NCBI GenBank assembly: GCA_022410635.1
Contig: JAJVDF010000210.1
Location: forward strand, 1,768,780 to 1,832,779
Origin: Tretioscincus oriximinensis
Taxonomy: Eukaryota; Chordata; Lepidosauria; Squamata; Gymnophthalmidae
DNA: 64,000 nt
Direction of reading: 5' to 3'
This document shows, piece by piece, positions 44,941 through 57,150 of this stretch; position 1 is the first letter of the stretch, and every line of letters begins with the position of its first letter. The position numbers and the translations under genes are program-made. The notes beneath the pieces are model-generated. The model made no database searches. It was not told the origin of the DNA and saw only the letters and a list, made by a program, of their open reading frames with translations.

Positions 44941-46165
44941 GGAACATAAGAACATAAGTAGAGCCATACTGGATCAGGCCACAACCCATCAAGTCCAGCA
45001 TTCTGTGTCATACAGAGGCCCACCAGATGCACCTGGGCAGTCCGAACAGAGGAAAGCAAAATATGCACCTGTTCATGACTCCCTGCAAATGGTATTTCAG
45101 GAGTCCTGCCTGTTGCTCCATCCCAGAGGCAACATCCAGACATCCATCCTAGTATCCATTTATACCTTTGGTGTCCATAAACCTGTCTAGTCCAGTCTTG
45201 AAACTATCCAAGCTGTTAGCTACCACTACCTCTTCAGGAAGTANNNNNNNNNNNNNNNNNNNNNNNNNNNNNNNNNNNNNNNNNNNNNNNNNNNNNNNNN
45301 NNNNNNNNNNNNNNNNNNNNNNNNNNNNNNNNNNNNNNNNNNNNNNNNNNNNNNNNNNNNNNNNNNNNNNNNNNNNNNNNNNNNNNNNNNNNNNNNNNNN
45401 NNNNNNNNNNNNNNNNNNNNNNNNNNNNNNNNNNNNNNNNNNNNNNNNNNNNNNNNNNNNNNNNNNNNNNNNNNNNNNNNNNNNNNNNNNNNNNNNNNNN
45501 NNNNNNNNNNNNNNNNNNNNNNNNNNNNNNNNNNNNNNNNNNNNNNNNNNNNNNNNNNNNNNNNNNNNNNNNNNNNNNNNNNNNNNNNNNNNNNNNNNNN
45601 NNNNNNNNNNNNNNNNNNNNNNNNNNNNNNNNNNNNNNNNNNNNNNNNNNNNNNNNNNNNNNNNNNNNNNNNNNNNNNNNNNNNNNNNNNNNNNNNNNNN
45701 NNNNNNNNNNNNNNNNNNNNNNNNNNNNNNNNNNNNNNACAATCATTTTCAGTTTTCACTACCCTGAACAGTTTAGTGTCGTCAGCAAACTTGGCTACTT
45801 CACTATTTACCTCAGCATCCAGATCATTTATAAATATATTGAAAAGCAAGGGTCCCAGTACAGATCCCTGGGGTACCCCACTTCTTACCTCTTTCCACTC
45901 AGAGAACTGTCCATTTAATACTACCCTCTGTTTTCTATCTTTTAGCCAGTTTCCAATCCAGGACAAAGTCTGTCCTCTTATACCATGAGTACGGAGCTTT
46001 TTTAGAAGCCTTTGATGTGGGACTTTATCAAAAGCCTTCTGAAAATCTAGATAGACAATATCAACTGGATCCCCTTTATCTACATGTTTGTTAACACTTT
46101 CANAGAATTCTAGCAAGTTGGTAAGACATGACTTACCCTTGCTGAAGCCATGCTGAGTTTCATTC
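44941..46165 (-). mobile_element. CR1 LINE with readable reverse transcriptase motifs, gap inside
   Basis: From the antisense tail (gaacataagaacataagtag) at 44941 through the UTR and the C-terminal end (TGLDRFMDTKGINGY) to the N run, then RT sequence from 45739. On the minus strand the RT part reads in one frame with [48 protein letters not shown] and FADDTKLF, including the catalytic aspartates of YLDF and FADD. One N (46103) hides a codon. It is the best-preserved CR1 in the window, yet 5'-truncated near 46165, so not autonomous. Confidence 0.93.
45244..45738. other. assembly gap (495 Ns)
   Basis: A run of N within the CR1 ORF2 between the reverse transcriptase and C-terminal regions. An internal duplication or another insertion could be hidden here. 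Confidence 0.99.
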
Positions 46166-47491
46166 AGCAATGAAACATGTTATTGATTACCTTTGTACTA
46201 GTGTACGAAGCCTGTTGTTCTACATGGGTGCGAGACAGGAGGAACAGGGGACGGTGAGAAGATGCCCCAGGAGACACAGTTAAGCCACATCTGACAGGAT
46301 AGTTTTTGGGGTGCTTGGAGAGCAGGTCAAAGTCTCAGTCTCAATTACCTGGGAGACCCGGAGTCCCACTGCAGTTGGAGGGCTGGAGGGCAGGCATGGG
46401 CAAGAGGGGAGGGGGCAGGGGAGGCTCATGGAGGGAGGGTGGGCCTTTATGGAGATATAAAATGATTTACTGGCCAAACCTATAAAAGATATGAATTCAG
46501 GAAAAAATGAAATTTTATGTGCATGTTTATTTAAGATTTTTTTTTTAAAAAAATGTAGGATATCAAATGTTTGCTGTAAAATAGGGATAAGCAGACCCAA
46601 CAAGTTTTACAATATGTATTCTTCTGTGGCTGAAAAATGCAATGGGGAAAAGAAATAAAGACATTGTAAATGTCCAGTTGCAATGAAAATGTATCCCTGA
46701 AGGGAAGGACTCTAATTGTTGCTGTACTGTCACTTTAAATCTTACGGCAACAGTTCTGTTTTTCAACTTCAGAACACAGTGTCTAGTGTCTCTTCTGATT
46801 CGGTAAACAGAACGTGTTTTATGGCTGTCAAAATAATCTCACAAGCAAACAATCCCAAAAATAAGGGTAATCCAAATTAGAAACAAATCAACTACAGTCC
46901 TTGGGTTTTTTGGAATGCTGCAGTACCCTCTTGTTCGAATGGTATTCTGTGCCTCAAACCAGGGTGTTACTACCACTCCATAATCCAAAATCCAATTGAA
47001 ATCCACAATAGCCCACTAAACCATTTTGAAAGACAGCAAAACTGAAACTGTTAGCAGCCGTATACATTGGTTTCTCCTGAACTTTTAGTGTTTGTGGAAT
47101 AAACAAACTATTGTGGAATAAATAAAAGGTTCACAAACTGAGACACTTACAAGTATCGTGGGTTGATTGCCATCAACAGATATCCTAAGAGAGAAGACAT
47201 ATATCTGCAATGTCATGTATGTGTATTGTACTCTCTGTGCAACAGCTATTCCAACAGCTAACACTCCCATAGACTTGACAGAATAAGGACTCACTGCCAA
47301 TGTCAGTCATCCAGCCACAGATGCCAGCTTTGAAGTGTGCACTCCAAAATTGGAGCCTACTTAAAGTAGCCTCTCTAGGCACTAGAGATGAAATTGTTTA
47401 AATTCAGAAATTACAGTGGAGATGTTCAAATTCTCAACTCACATAAAGGATATTTCTGGGAACAAACAAGACAGAAAGAAATGATTAGTTT
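46166..47491. other. unassigned DNA
   Basis: A G-rich patch (about 46370-46440) is the only compositional oddity; the 107-codon minus-strand frame 46280-46603 has no domain. Confidence 0.4.
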
Positions 47492-47876
47492 CAGCGCCGG
47501 CCATTGATCACTCTGCAGGGGGGTTGCTGATGGCGCGTATACCATTACCTCAGAGATTCCCACCATCAGTCCTGGCTCCATTTCGGCGTGGGAGTCGCCA
47601 TTTTAGGGGAACTCCACCTTCTTTTCCCCCAACATGGTGCTACCGGTGCTGCCCATACTCCCAGTAGCCGACAGAATGGCTCCTCCTTCATTCCCCTTGG
47701 CTGCTGGGAGAATGGGTGGCACCAATAGCGCCATGNTGGGGGAAAGGAAGGCGGAGTTCCTCTAACATGGCGACTCCCATGCTGAAACAGAGCCAGGACT
47801 GAAGGTGGAAATTGCTGAGTTAACTATATGCACGCCTTCAGCGAACCCCATGCAGAGCACTCAATGGCCGGTGCTG
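47492..47876. mobile_element. 385-bp foldback hAT-like element with 8-bp target duplication
   Basis: Ends are cagcgccggccattgatcac (47492) and caatggccggtgctg (to 47876). The two halves are near-complete inverted copies (about 170 bases each, roughly 80% by eye), with blocks such as gggagtcgccattttagggg facing ctctaacatggcgactccca. A 7-of-8 target duplication attagttt/attacttt lies at 47484-47491 and 47877-47884. It is much more GC-rich than its flanks. No coding capacity. Confidence 0.85.
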
Positions 47877-48004
47877 ATTACTTTATTTTATATGAGTCAT
47901 CATGGTTTGCATAAAGGTGCATTGAGGAAGTGGACTCACCAAGATCTATGTGTCACCTGGAGCCATAAGTGGAACTGTAGGTGTTCATGGGGATGTTAAT
48001 AAGT

Positions 48005-48270
48005 CATTCGTGAGTGGAACATTCGGCATTCTCTATGGCAGCCCCCAGACTATGCAATAGCCTCCCCTTTGAGGGGCATCTATCAACATCTCTGTGCATA
48101 TTTAGAAAATGCCTGGATGCACTCCTCTTTAGCCTGGCCTTTGGCTGGAAAAAAAACTGCACTCCCCTTCATTTAGAAGTGGCTGTTTTAATATGTTAAT
48201 ATGCTTAATTATTGTTAAGCATCCTGAGACTTTTGGGTATAGGGCAATATAGAAATGGAAATAAATAAAT
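48005..48270 (+). mobile_element. L2-like LINE 3' end, best copy in window
   Basis: Encodes FSMAAPRLCNSLPFEG and then FRKCLDALLFSLAFGWKK, which resembles the C-terminal segment of L2/CR1-clade LINE ORF2 (motif APRLWNSLP). The 3' UTR ends with aagcatcctgagacttttgg, gtatagggcaatatagaaat and an AAATAAATAAAT tail. The exact clade is uncertain. Confidence 0.65.
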
Positions 48271-50159
48271 GATAGGACTGGATGGAATAGGGATGTGCAG
48301 ACTTGCACAAGACTATGTGCATCACATCTAATCTTTGGATTGAAGCAATTATTATCGAATAATCAATAGATTTGGTTTCTGACTTACACTAAATGAGTTA
48401 ATGAATCCATTGCAGGCTGACGAGTTGTTTACATTGCAAAATTACCAGGACAAATGAATACGGAGGGAGGAGTTGGAGACCTCAGCAAAAACAGATTGAA
48501 CATTGATGTAGAGTTCAATTTTAGCAACATTCCTTGGGGGTTAGCCCTGGATGCCAATGATTTGTTCTCAGGATTTCTGTATTATCCCCTCTTTCATGGA
48601 TAAATGTTTCTTTTTCAACGGCCGGCTTAAAACTTTATTTAAAAGGTGGCTCACAAATGAAATGTATTCTACATTTAAAATCTACAAATTCCATTTCCAG
48701 ATCTACTACACAAATGATTGCAAGCATTTCTTTTGCAATTAAATATGTGAACATTTTGTTGCTCATTATATAATTAAAACAAGTTGTATTCTTTAAAATG
48801 TTCTCTTGTGTAACACTCTTCCAATTTAGAAGTAGCCAATGTTGTTAGAGAACTATGTTAAATTTTTTAGAAAAGTACATATGTATATCGAAGAATACTT
48901 AGAAATTTGCAAAATGGATCTGCAATTGTATATTGTGAATATCTCCATTTATAAGCAGATAACTACCCTTAAGAAGCCTTTTGTGACACCATTTTATCCT
49001 TTCAACATGACTCAGATATTCATCACTAATAGAAATGTTCTTGTGGAATATAGTTTGTGGAATATAAACCCTCTGCACGATTTTTCTCCCTTCCAACTAT
49101 CAAGATTCTATATACAAAATAGAACCTACTGAATCTGATGAAAGTGTTACACATTTACAACTTGATGGCTGAGTTCTCACGATAGTGAAAGAAGCAGTTT
49201 TGGCACCTATGAAGTGAATACAAAACCACTCGACTCTTTTATTCCATTCCCAGCTCCATTTCAGCTCCATTTCATTGTTCGCACAACCATCATGTTGGTT
49301 TCTGGACTTATCTGCATTTGAGGGGATACTCCGTTTTTTGAACCCTGTGGGCATGTCCTCTTCCCATGCCCAGCTCCTTGTCATACAGGGTAGAAACAGT
49401 AACATTTCCAGGACAGCAATTTGCTTCATACAACTATGTTCCATTCTCTTTCCCTTTTTAAATTTCATAAAATCAGCAATAATGTCAAATAAATGCAAAT
49501 AGATGTAAATATTCATTCTTAACAGTGACAAACTGCAAAGGAAAATCCATCAAAGCAACAAATATCAGAGACCTGTTTAGGTCGTGCTTAGGATCTTTAT
49601 TTGACTATAATTTATGAAGAACCTTTTATTCATTCTGAAAGGGGCAAACGAGATCACTGCAGGCAAAACCCATAAATCTCCCCTTGTTAAAACAGCTGAA
49701 TTTCCATGTTGCCCATCATCACATTTACTTCCGCAGGTTGGAAGTAAGAGAAATGAAACTAATCAATGAAACATTGTTCATACAGTGCATCTAGGCATGT
49801 CCAGAAAAGAAAATCACAAGTTTTGTCAATATTTCCGTCTGCTTATTTGGTTTTCCAATGAATAAATAATGGGTTGCATTTGATTCCAAAACATCTTCAA
49901 AAAGAAGACAGCAAGACTTTTTCCCCATTGAAAACAGTCCTTTGAGTGTCAAAAATGCAGCAAGCATGAAATGCATGATCGAGTTATTCATTTTCATAAG
50001 TCGGAAACTGGTTTGGTTTGCTCAAATTTCTGGGTGTATGAAGTACTGCATATTCAATCTGTTTGGTCAATTTTTTGAACATGAACCAAACTCATCTTTA
50101 TGCTCTATCTGTGTGCTTTCCCTAACATAAATTTTCCCCACTACCATCCCAAAGNTTAT
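48271..50159. other. unassigned AT-rich DNA
   Basis: Nearly 1.9 kb without a recognised repeat. Open frames of up to 143 codons (minus, 49100-49531) have no domain. Such repeat-poor blocks are reasonable places to look for conserved non-coding sequence. Confidence 0.4.
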
Positions 50160-50225
50160 CCAGAAGAGGAGGAGGAAGAGGAGGAGCTTACATAACTTTC
50201 TGTTCTTCTCTTCACAACACACAAG
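50160..50225 (-). mobile_element. second-type SINE 3' scrap with (GGA)n tail
   Basis: The text agaagaggaggaggaagagg is followed by cttacataactttctgttct and tctcttcacaacac, a short deletion form of the block at 23493-23630. Confidence 0.6.
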
Positions 50226-50404
50226 TAAATGAGAATGGTCTTGTAATTGGGTTGTTCCGGATTTAAAATAATTCCCAGAGTTAAACAGATTGTCTGGAGG
50301 AGGCCAAAGTTGAAGAGGATTTGCTTACTGGTACAGTTTTGGTACTCATTGGACATCTTTGTCCTTCTCTGGAGAAGCATCTAAAAAGCAGACTTCTTTA
50401 GGAA

Positions 50405-50470
50405 AGCTCATGCCACTTACCTTTTTCTTGTTAGTTCCTAGAGTATTATGAGACCTCCTTGCTAGAGATC
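50405..50470 (-). repeat. R-type repeat fragment, antisense
   Basis: The text aagctcatgccacttacctt, tttcttgttagttcctagag and tattatgagacctcc matches the antisense R core. Confidence 0.5.
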
Positions 50471-51789
50471 CTTGTCCTTATAAATTTATTGACCCAGGTA
50501 TTTATTTTGTATCATTTTAAACATGTTTCTCCCCAAGACACCCATAACTGAATAACTGAATAATTTTGTCAGTAGTTAGTATTTTTAATTGAAGAATATT
50601 TCTTTCTAGAATATTTTCAGTACTTTCATACGTTATTTTTATTTGATGTGTCTGTTCCTCATCTTTTAGCTTAGCAAGTCTGATTTAACAGCACCTGACT
50701 AAGAGATAGCTCAACAGATGGTATCTGTGGTAGCCTAAAGATCAAGACCACAAAAGAATGGGNTGGGGGTGAGACTCTGATCAGAAACCTTCCTTTGACC
50801 TCTCTGAAAAACATCTTGATTTACTACAGACGAAAAGGTTTTTCGTGGAATTCAAAAGTAGGCTTTCTGTTGGAGCGTTACAGTCCCTACAGAAGCAGTG
50901 TCACTGGCTGATATAAAAGTCAATGTAAGTCTAGTACAGTAGAACTTTTGTTTCAAATGTAGAAGGTGAATGTTTCTGGCATCCCAAAGTTATTCACAAT
51001 TTTTCAGTCTCCAACATCTGTCCTCCCTGTAGATCGGTGTGACACTTTGAAAACACGCATCTCATTTATCACTACTGTACGGACTTCATTGAGCATTTTC
51101 CTCAGGTAACCATCTACCTTGCAACTACCTCTTCTTGAGCAGCAAAGGAGAAGCAGAAAGGGAGGGGAGAATTTATTGAAGTTGAAAAGGCAGGAAGAAT
51201 TTCTCCCCATCACCAACATGATCACCTTTATAAGCTAGCTGTAAATACTAAACAGATCCCTGAGCTATGAAAAAGAATACCCATCTGCTGTGGATCTATG
51301 CCATCGTAACCACAGACAGATGCTTGAATCAAAAAAGTAGGAGTAAAAAATCTGCCTGTAGCAAAATGCAAATCTATGTTTTGCCAGGAATATCAATAAT
51401 TGGACTGGAAGAAGATTTCATTAAGCTTGGGTGATATATAACCAAAATGTGTTCTAGTAAAGCCAGCTTGTCAGACTCCTGGCCTCAGTTCCTGCTGTAG
51501 CCTATGGGTGTTTGAATCTCTCTGTCTGTGCAACATTAACTTCAGAGACCTTAATTTTGCCATCCAGGCGTTCTGCAAGAGTGAAATTGCCTCTTGTGGG
51601 ATTAGGAACTCATGTTTACAAACCATGTTGCAAAGGTACAGAAACAGTCCTGATGGTTATCAAATCTTGGGGTACATACTTATAAGTTGGATCAAAAAAG
51701 CAGTAGTATTGCGTTGCTCTTTGGTAAAAAGGGTGTTCTAAATATGCTGAGGTATAGGCTGACCAGATGACCCCTTTTAGGGTGCCTTC
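50471..51789. other. unassigned DNA
   Basis: No gene or repeat recognised. Confidence 0.4.
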
Positions 51790-51885
51790 ATCCTCATCCT
51801 AGATGAGGATGAAGATCATCATCAATCATCATCACCACCATCATCATCGCCGTCACCATTGTTGTTGTTGTTGTTGTTATTTATT
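51790..51885 (+). repeat. trinucleotide-rich simple repeat (ATC, TTG)
   Basis: ATC/CCA/TCG-type units (atcatcatcaccaccatcat) switch to a (GTT)n run at 51858-51880. Confidence 0.85.
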
Positions 51886-52384
51886 TTGAAGTAAAGTTCC
51901 TCTGAAATCATTGCTAAAAATCCAATCAATGTCATGTAGGGTATCATGGAAGCCATCATGGAATTTTGACAACATGAAATAGCCATAAGTATGTGCACAC
52001 TACACACACAAATATATGCACACGCATTCTGATTTCAATCCAGAATCAGCAATGTGGTGATGGTGCCAGCTGAGGAAAAGTGGGCAAAGAAAGCAGCAGT
52101 GCCTCAAGTGAAACAAAAAGTACTGTGTAGTAAATCATACAGGTAAGAGAGAACATAGAGTTTTGCTCTGCTGTCACTCAGGCGTCATGACTAGAATTAT
52201 AAATCTTAGGAAGTTAAAATATGCATCAACAAGAATACAAGATAATTTCTGGTGTAGAAATACGTCTCTTTAGGCTTTTATAAATAGTTTCCCAAATTTC
52301 CAAATATTATTGTTATTATCATTCTCATTATAGTTTATTATGGCTAAATATTTATTACTGTTAAATAGTAAGATGCTGGCTGAC
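51886..52384. other. unassigned DNA
   Basis: No feature recognised. Confidence 0.4.
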
Positions 52385-52465
52385 TGCTGTGTGAGGAACA
52401 AGGGTAGGCTAGAGACACACTAGTGACTCAGTTTCGCAGGGCTCCTCTTGTGTTCTTATGTTTCT
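52385..52465 (+). mobile_element. CR1 3' terminal scrap
   Basis: The text gtgtgaggaacaagggtagg and later gggctcctcttgtgttctta is a decayed CR1 tail. Confidence 0.5.
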
Positions 52466-52649
52466 CAGCATTATAGTAGAAGGTTATTATTTTGTAAATT
52501 TAATGGTATCATTTCAATAAAACTTTAAAAAAGGATAACATAACTTCTGCTTCACATTTGGAATAAGCACAATATTTCACCTGTCCCAGTGCAATAAAGT
52601 GCACTATAACAAAAGGTCTAAAACGTGAAGCATCGCTGGAAAGTAGCCT

Positions 52650-52888
52650 TTGGGAGGGGACAGGAGAAGAGAAGGAGTGGGGGGAAGAGGCAGCGTAAGA
52701 AGAAGGGAGGAAGAGGAGATAGGGGGGAGGATAAAAGAGGAGGACAAGGATGAAAGAGGAGGGAAGGAGGGAGGGAGGAGAAAAGGATGAAGGAAGTAAA
52801 AGAAATGACCAAAGGGAGCAGAAGAGAAGAGGAAGGGGAAAATGGAAAAGGAGGGAGAGGAGAAGGGGGAGAAAAAAAGGAGAAAGGG
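52650..52888 (+). repeat. polypurine tract (GA-rich)
   Basis: About 240 bases with very few pyrimidines (gggaggggacaggagaagag, aggagggaaggagggaggga). Three overlapping minus-strand frames (Ser/Pro/Leu/Phe-rich) are artefacts. A strand asymmetry of this length can form triplex DNA in principle. Confidence 0.85.
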
Positions 52889-53764
52889 AAACAACCCAAT
52901 GAAAAACATCTGGACAAATGCAAAGAGCATTAGGATAACAAATAATCATCGTTTAACAAGCCCCTTGGATAAAGAAAGGAATTTGTACAGCTAAGGTGCC
53001 AAAACTGAAAAAGGTTGTTTAATTAAGTCAGAATAAAGGAACCCATTGCCTGGAATGTTTCTATCAAGTGCTGTTTCCACAGAAGCAAAATTCAGCAGCA
53101 AATAAGGGACCAGATGGAAGCGTTGGGTTCATTCTCCTTACAATGAAATGGCTCTGTCTGTCTTAACATCCGACCACGGAAATCAAAGGAAGTTTTTTGG
53201 GGGTCCTGCTGTAAGTGCTCAATTGCCCAACACACAAGCTTAGGAACTGCTGAACCAGGCAGGCAAAGAGGAATGTCATATTTTGCAGAATATAATAGCA
53301 TCCTGGTTGCAGGCCCAACATCATACACCACTTTCAGCAGCCTTATTAAAATCATGCGCATTCCTGGGAGGGGGTGGGGTGAGGAGAAAAAAAAATGGTG
53401 TTAAACATCTGACTAGCTGGAAAGCCCATTAGAATGAAACATAGCCCCTTGCTTGTGCTCTTTCAAGCACACCGTGGAATGCATTTGGAAAATGAAATAT
53501 ACCACAGAGAGCCCTGTTCCTCAGTTCATAATGTCAATCTTGCTTTGAAATAGGAGAGTTCTCCAAAATAGATGGATTTAGACTGCCAGCCGGGCGTGAG
53601 GAGGTAGAAGATGTAGGAGTCATGATTTTTCTTTTTCCTCTTTCCTTGTTTACATTTATCTGATTTCCTTCATGGAGTCCTCCTCACATCAGACTATGTG
53701 AACAAGAAAGTGAACAAGAAAGATCCCAGTGAAAAGATACCCAAGCTTTGATCTCCACCTGGTG
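52889..53764. other. unassigned DNA
   Basis: No gene or repeat recognised; the 89-codon minus-strand frame at 53092-53361 has no domain. Confidence 0.4.
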
Positions 53765-53880
53765 TTTCGGTTAGAGTGTTCAGACTCTTACCTGGAATCG
53801 CCCAATTCAATTCCACACTCTTCAATGATGCCAACTGGGTGACCTTGGGCTGGTTAGTTCTTTGGAGCTCCCAACCCCAT
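53765..53880 (+). mobile_element. second-type tRNA-SINE, head region
   Basis: An A-box-like ggttagagtgttcagactct and B-box-like caattcaattccac are followed by gccaactgggtgaccttggg. The 3' half is replaced by the antisense LINE tail that follows. Confidence 0.75.
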
Positions 53881-53965
53881 CTATTTATGTATTTTCTTTT
53901 ATTTACATTTCTATACCATTCTATACCCAAAGGTCTCAGGGTGGTTAACAATGAAAACCCAAATT
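53880..53965 (-). mobile_element. LINE/SINE 3' tail, antisense
   Basis: The text tatttatgtattttctttta, ttctatacccaaaggtctca and gggtggttaacaatg is the reverse complement of the tail at 48215-48270. Confidence 0.6.
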
Positions 53966-54180
53966 AACACATTAAACAGTCATATGGAATCTGTTGTGAA
54001 CAGACCAACAGAAGATTGTGTAAATTACTTGGAATCTCTTCGGGTTCAGAAAATTGGGAGACAAAAGCTAACTCTTCTCCTTCTTCTTCCACCAATGCAC
54101 AGAGATTTGGGTTGAACCAAACTGGGCAAACTCACAGAAGGGATTATCCACCTGATGTAGGTTTCTAATGCTGATAGTTG

Positions 54181-54291
54181 ATAGGTAGGTAGGTAGATGG
54201 ATGGATGGATAGANAGACAGACGGATAGACAGATAGACGGATGGATGGATGGGTGGATAGGTGAATAGATGGATGGATAGATAGATAGATA
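54181..54291 (+). repeat. GATA/GATG tetranucleotide microsatellite
   Basis: ATAGGTAGGT, GATGGATGGATG, GATAGACAGATA and a terminal GATAGATAGATAGAT; one N at 54214. Confidence 0.95.
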
Positions 54292-56549
54292 ATCTAGAGA
54301 TCAACAGTAAACTTCTACAAATGGGACAAGTATCTTCTACCAGGGTCTCCTTGCTCAGGATTACACTTATGAAGATGGTGTGTTCCAGCATGAAAGTTTA
54401 AAGTGTCTGTGCTAGATTTTATTGACAACATTGTCCATATTTAAGTTAGTCATTGCGGTTATTGTTCCTCATTGGATCACTTAATGTGTCATTGTGCTCC
54501 TTTCTTCTGGTTGTTTCCTCAACCATCTATTCTAAGAAACAATCGTTTAAAAAGTCTAGAAACCATTTCTCTCTCTATCTCTCTGACAAAAGGAAATGCA
54601 ATAGACACTCCTGTGGTGTTTACATAAATTCAGGTTTGTATTCCTTTTTACTTACTTTGGTCTCCCAGTGGGAGGGGAGAAGAGAAGGCCTGGAGAGGGG
54701 CATGGCTTCCTCATTCTCTGAATGGGAGGGGGATTAGCTGGAGGTGCCAGCCAATGGGGCCTTGAGCAGCCGACTGGCCAGTGAATAAAAGAGAGACTGA
54801 CCCAGTCTACTGGTTGCCTTTCTGTTAAGGTGACTTGATGTGATAAACAAGTCTACATGGGGTCCACTGCTAGTCACCATCCAAGGGGTGGGGCTGCAGT
54901 GTGTATGGAAGCCTAGGAGGGCCTTTGTAGTGACTAGGCTTTGGCTTGCTTAAAGTTAACTGTGTCTGTTCTATGAAGATGTGTGCGCATTCCTGTTAGA
55001 GTGGCATAGCTCTAATTGTTTTGTTTTTCTTTTTACTCCAATCCACTTCATTGTTGTAACAGTAAACATTATTCTTTGTTCATCTTTTAAACAGTATCTA
55101 TTATTTTTGTCCTCACAAACTACAGATTGTTTCAGTAAATACACGGACTGAGATAAAGTCCACAGGTACAACAATAAAGGCCTTTACATAAAGATGGGAT
55201 ACTGCTGGGAGTCCAGGCGAGCCGTGGGTGCTTGTAGGATCCCAGGTTAAGTAGTGTGGCACCTCTAGCCTGGTAGGTCTGTTGGATAGTTTGTGCTCGC
55301 AGTTTCTTGCCAGAATTATCTACACAGCACAACCTTTTCACCACAACCCATTATAGCAATTTGGCCGTTGGCTTTCACAGTTAACTGCTAATCCAAAACA
55401 TTGGCTTTAAAACACACTCTCTCCCAGTTTGTATAACAACTTGGTGAAGCCAACACAACAGAAATTTGACTTTCAAGTGGATTTTTGACCCTGTCTGGAT
55501 ACAGCCAGAGAGAATTCCATGAGCCAGCATTTATTCAAGAGCATTTCTTCTCCCTATGATAATACCAGAAGGAAAACTCCTAGTACACTTGCTGGTCCGA
55601 TATACCAACCAATGCAATATTGTCCCCAATCTCCATTACTGCTTCTTTGCTATTGCTCTACCCTTTGAAATCCTAAGGTACATGGCCTTGTATCACTTTT
55701 CCCTCACAATCTATTGCGTGCTGTTCTGAATTTTTTCAAAGGAAAATGGAGAGGAACACAAGTAATGAAATACACAAATAGTCCCTGTATCCATGCATGC
55801 TTCAAAAGTGTGCATAAAAAGACTGCCAGAAGCCTTATGTTTTGTCAAGGTGACCTTAATCAACAGCAATTTCTCAAAAGAAGGCACTTCAGTACTCTCA
55901 GGTACCCAGCTGCAGAGTTGAAAAAGGTTACCAGTGCAGAATATGAACAGAGGGCACGTTTAGAGCTTTTTAATGCCAGCGAGAAAAAAACAAAAAGAAA
56001 GAAAATGGTTATTAATTGCTTAATTGGGTTTTTACAAAATGGTATTTATAGTGGGGAAACTCATAATTTATATTAGTGTAAGTTGTAATGGATTAATACG
56101 CACTTATCAGTCCACAAACAGACCCATTTTCATTATGCTCAAGCTCACTAAAATGTGAAATAATCACGCTAATAGAATAAACGTAATGTTTGCTGGGATG
56201 TCTTTAAAAGGAAAAACTACTGAGGTGTCATTTTGGAGCAGAAAAGGCACTTGATGGCCAAGGAAAGGATCAAGTTGGAGAAAGGGAAAGTGATTTATCC
56301 AATTGTATCCTAGTAAAATTACTTGGGATAAGTACAAGTCTATATAGATTGTAAAACTGTTGGACTACCCATTTGACAAATATTGACTGCAGCTTGAATC
56401 AATCAATGAGGAAGAGGGATATAAAAGACATTGAACCAGTGATGGGGAGAAAGTCATTTACATCGTCATTTAAATACAGACCTCACTTGCTAGCTCTTCT
56501 ATAAGCTTCTCTGTATGAATATGCAATCATCTATTGAACTCCATACTTA
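54292..56549. other. unassigned DNA, includes a promoter-like stretch and a possible conserved segment
   Basis: Most of this 2.2-kb block is not recognisable. Around 55930-56200 the sequence is AT-rich with many TAAT/ATTA words and no repeat signature, including a 120-codon frame (55714-56076) with no domain. Whether any of it is conserved cannot be judged here. Confidence 0.3.
54640..54840 (+). promoter_or_regulatory. promoter-like segment with CCAAT and TATA words
   Basis: The text ggtgccagccaatggggcct, followed about 35 bases on by gaataaaagagagactgacc, gives a CCAAT box and a TATA-like box in the right order, as in retroviral-type LTRs. No LTR ends or internal viral region are visible. 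Confidence 0.25.
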
Positions 56550-56702
56550 TTTATCTATTTGAATTTTCATCCTGCCCTTTACTTGAAGGGTTCGGGGTGA
56601 ATCACAGTCAGAAAAACAACCTACACCAACCAATTAATGTATATTATTTGGTGATTTATAACTCATCCTCCCCCATTGGTTCCAGGATGGGTAACAGGGT
56701 TA

Positions 56703-56776
<74 letters not shown>

Positions 56777-57040
56777 ATTTTTAAAAATCCATACCCTTCC
56801 TCCCTCCCACTCACCCACCCTAGAAGGACAGAATGCAGAGAGAGCTAAGAGTCAAAAGAGGTGTGAAGAGGTGTGTTTTTAAAAGGTGACAAAAGCTATT
56901 GCAGTGTAGGTGCCAGGCGAGCCTTTAGAGGGAGGTGGTAACAGAGAGGCAGAGCCACCACAGAGAAGGCCCTCCTGTATACCCCTACCCCTTGCATCTC
57001 TGAAAGGTGGAAGACCTTCTTGAGAATTTAGTGTATCTAA
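56550..57040 (-). mobile_element. LINE 3' region, antisense, with internal microsatellite
   Basis: Begins with ttatctatttgaattttcat, then cctgccctttacttgaaggg. After the microsatellite it continues with gaagaggtgtgtttttaaaa, then ggcagagccaccacagagaa and ggccctcctgtataccc. This is the antisense of a reptile LINE C-terminal region (the complement corresponds to the block near 43940). Confidence 0.5.
56703..56776 (+). repeat. (ATG)n microsatellite
   Basis: Uninterrupted ATG repeats for about 74 bases. The poly-Met and poly-Asp frames are artefacts. Confidence 0.97.
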
Positions 57041-57150
57041 TCTGTATCATTGCAGTTTCATCCCATTGTTTCTAGCCTTCCATATGCCACTGAGAACAAA
57101 GCTGATTCCTCTTCTCTGAGCCAGTCCTTCAGATATGTTTAGATACCACA
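57041..57150 (-). mobile_element. CR1 fragment, antisense
   Basis: The text cattgcagtttcatcccatt, gtttctagccttccatatgc and ctttcagatat-like text is the antisense CR1 segment (complement: catatggaaggctagaaaca, tctgaaggactggctcagag). Confidence 0.75.

Noticed and set aside
45149..45767. Long frames of about 200 residues over the gap
   Set aside because: They consist almost wholly of unknown residues from the 495-bp N run.
51790..51885. CRISPR-like array
   Set aside because: Units are trinucleotide repeats without spacers; the DNA is from a vertebrate genome.
56534..56882. Poly-Asp or poly-Met proteins
   Set aside because: They are translations of the (ATG)n microsatellite.
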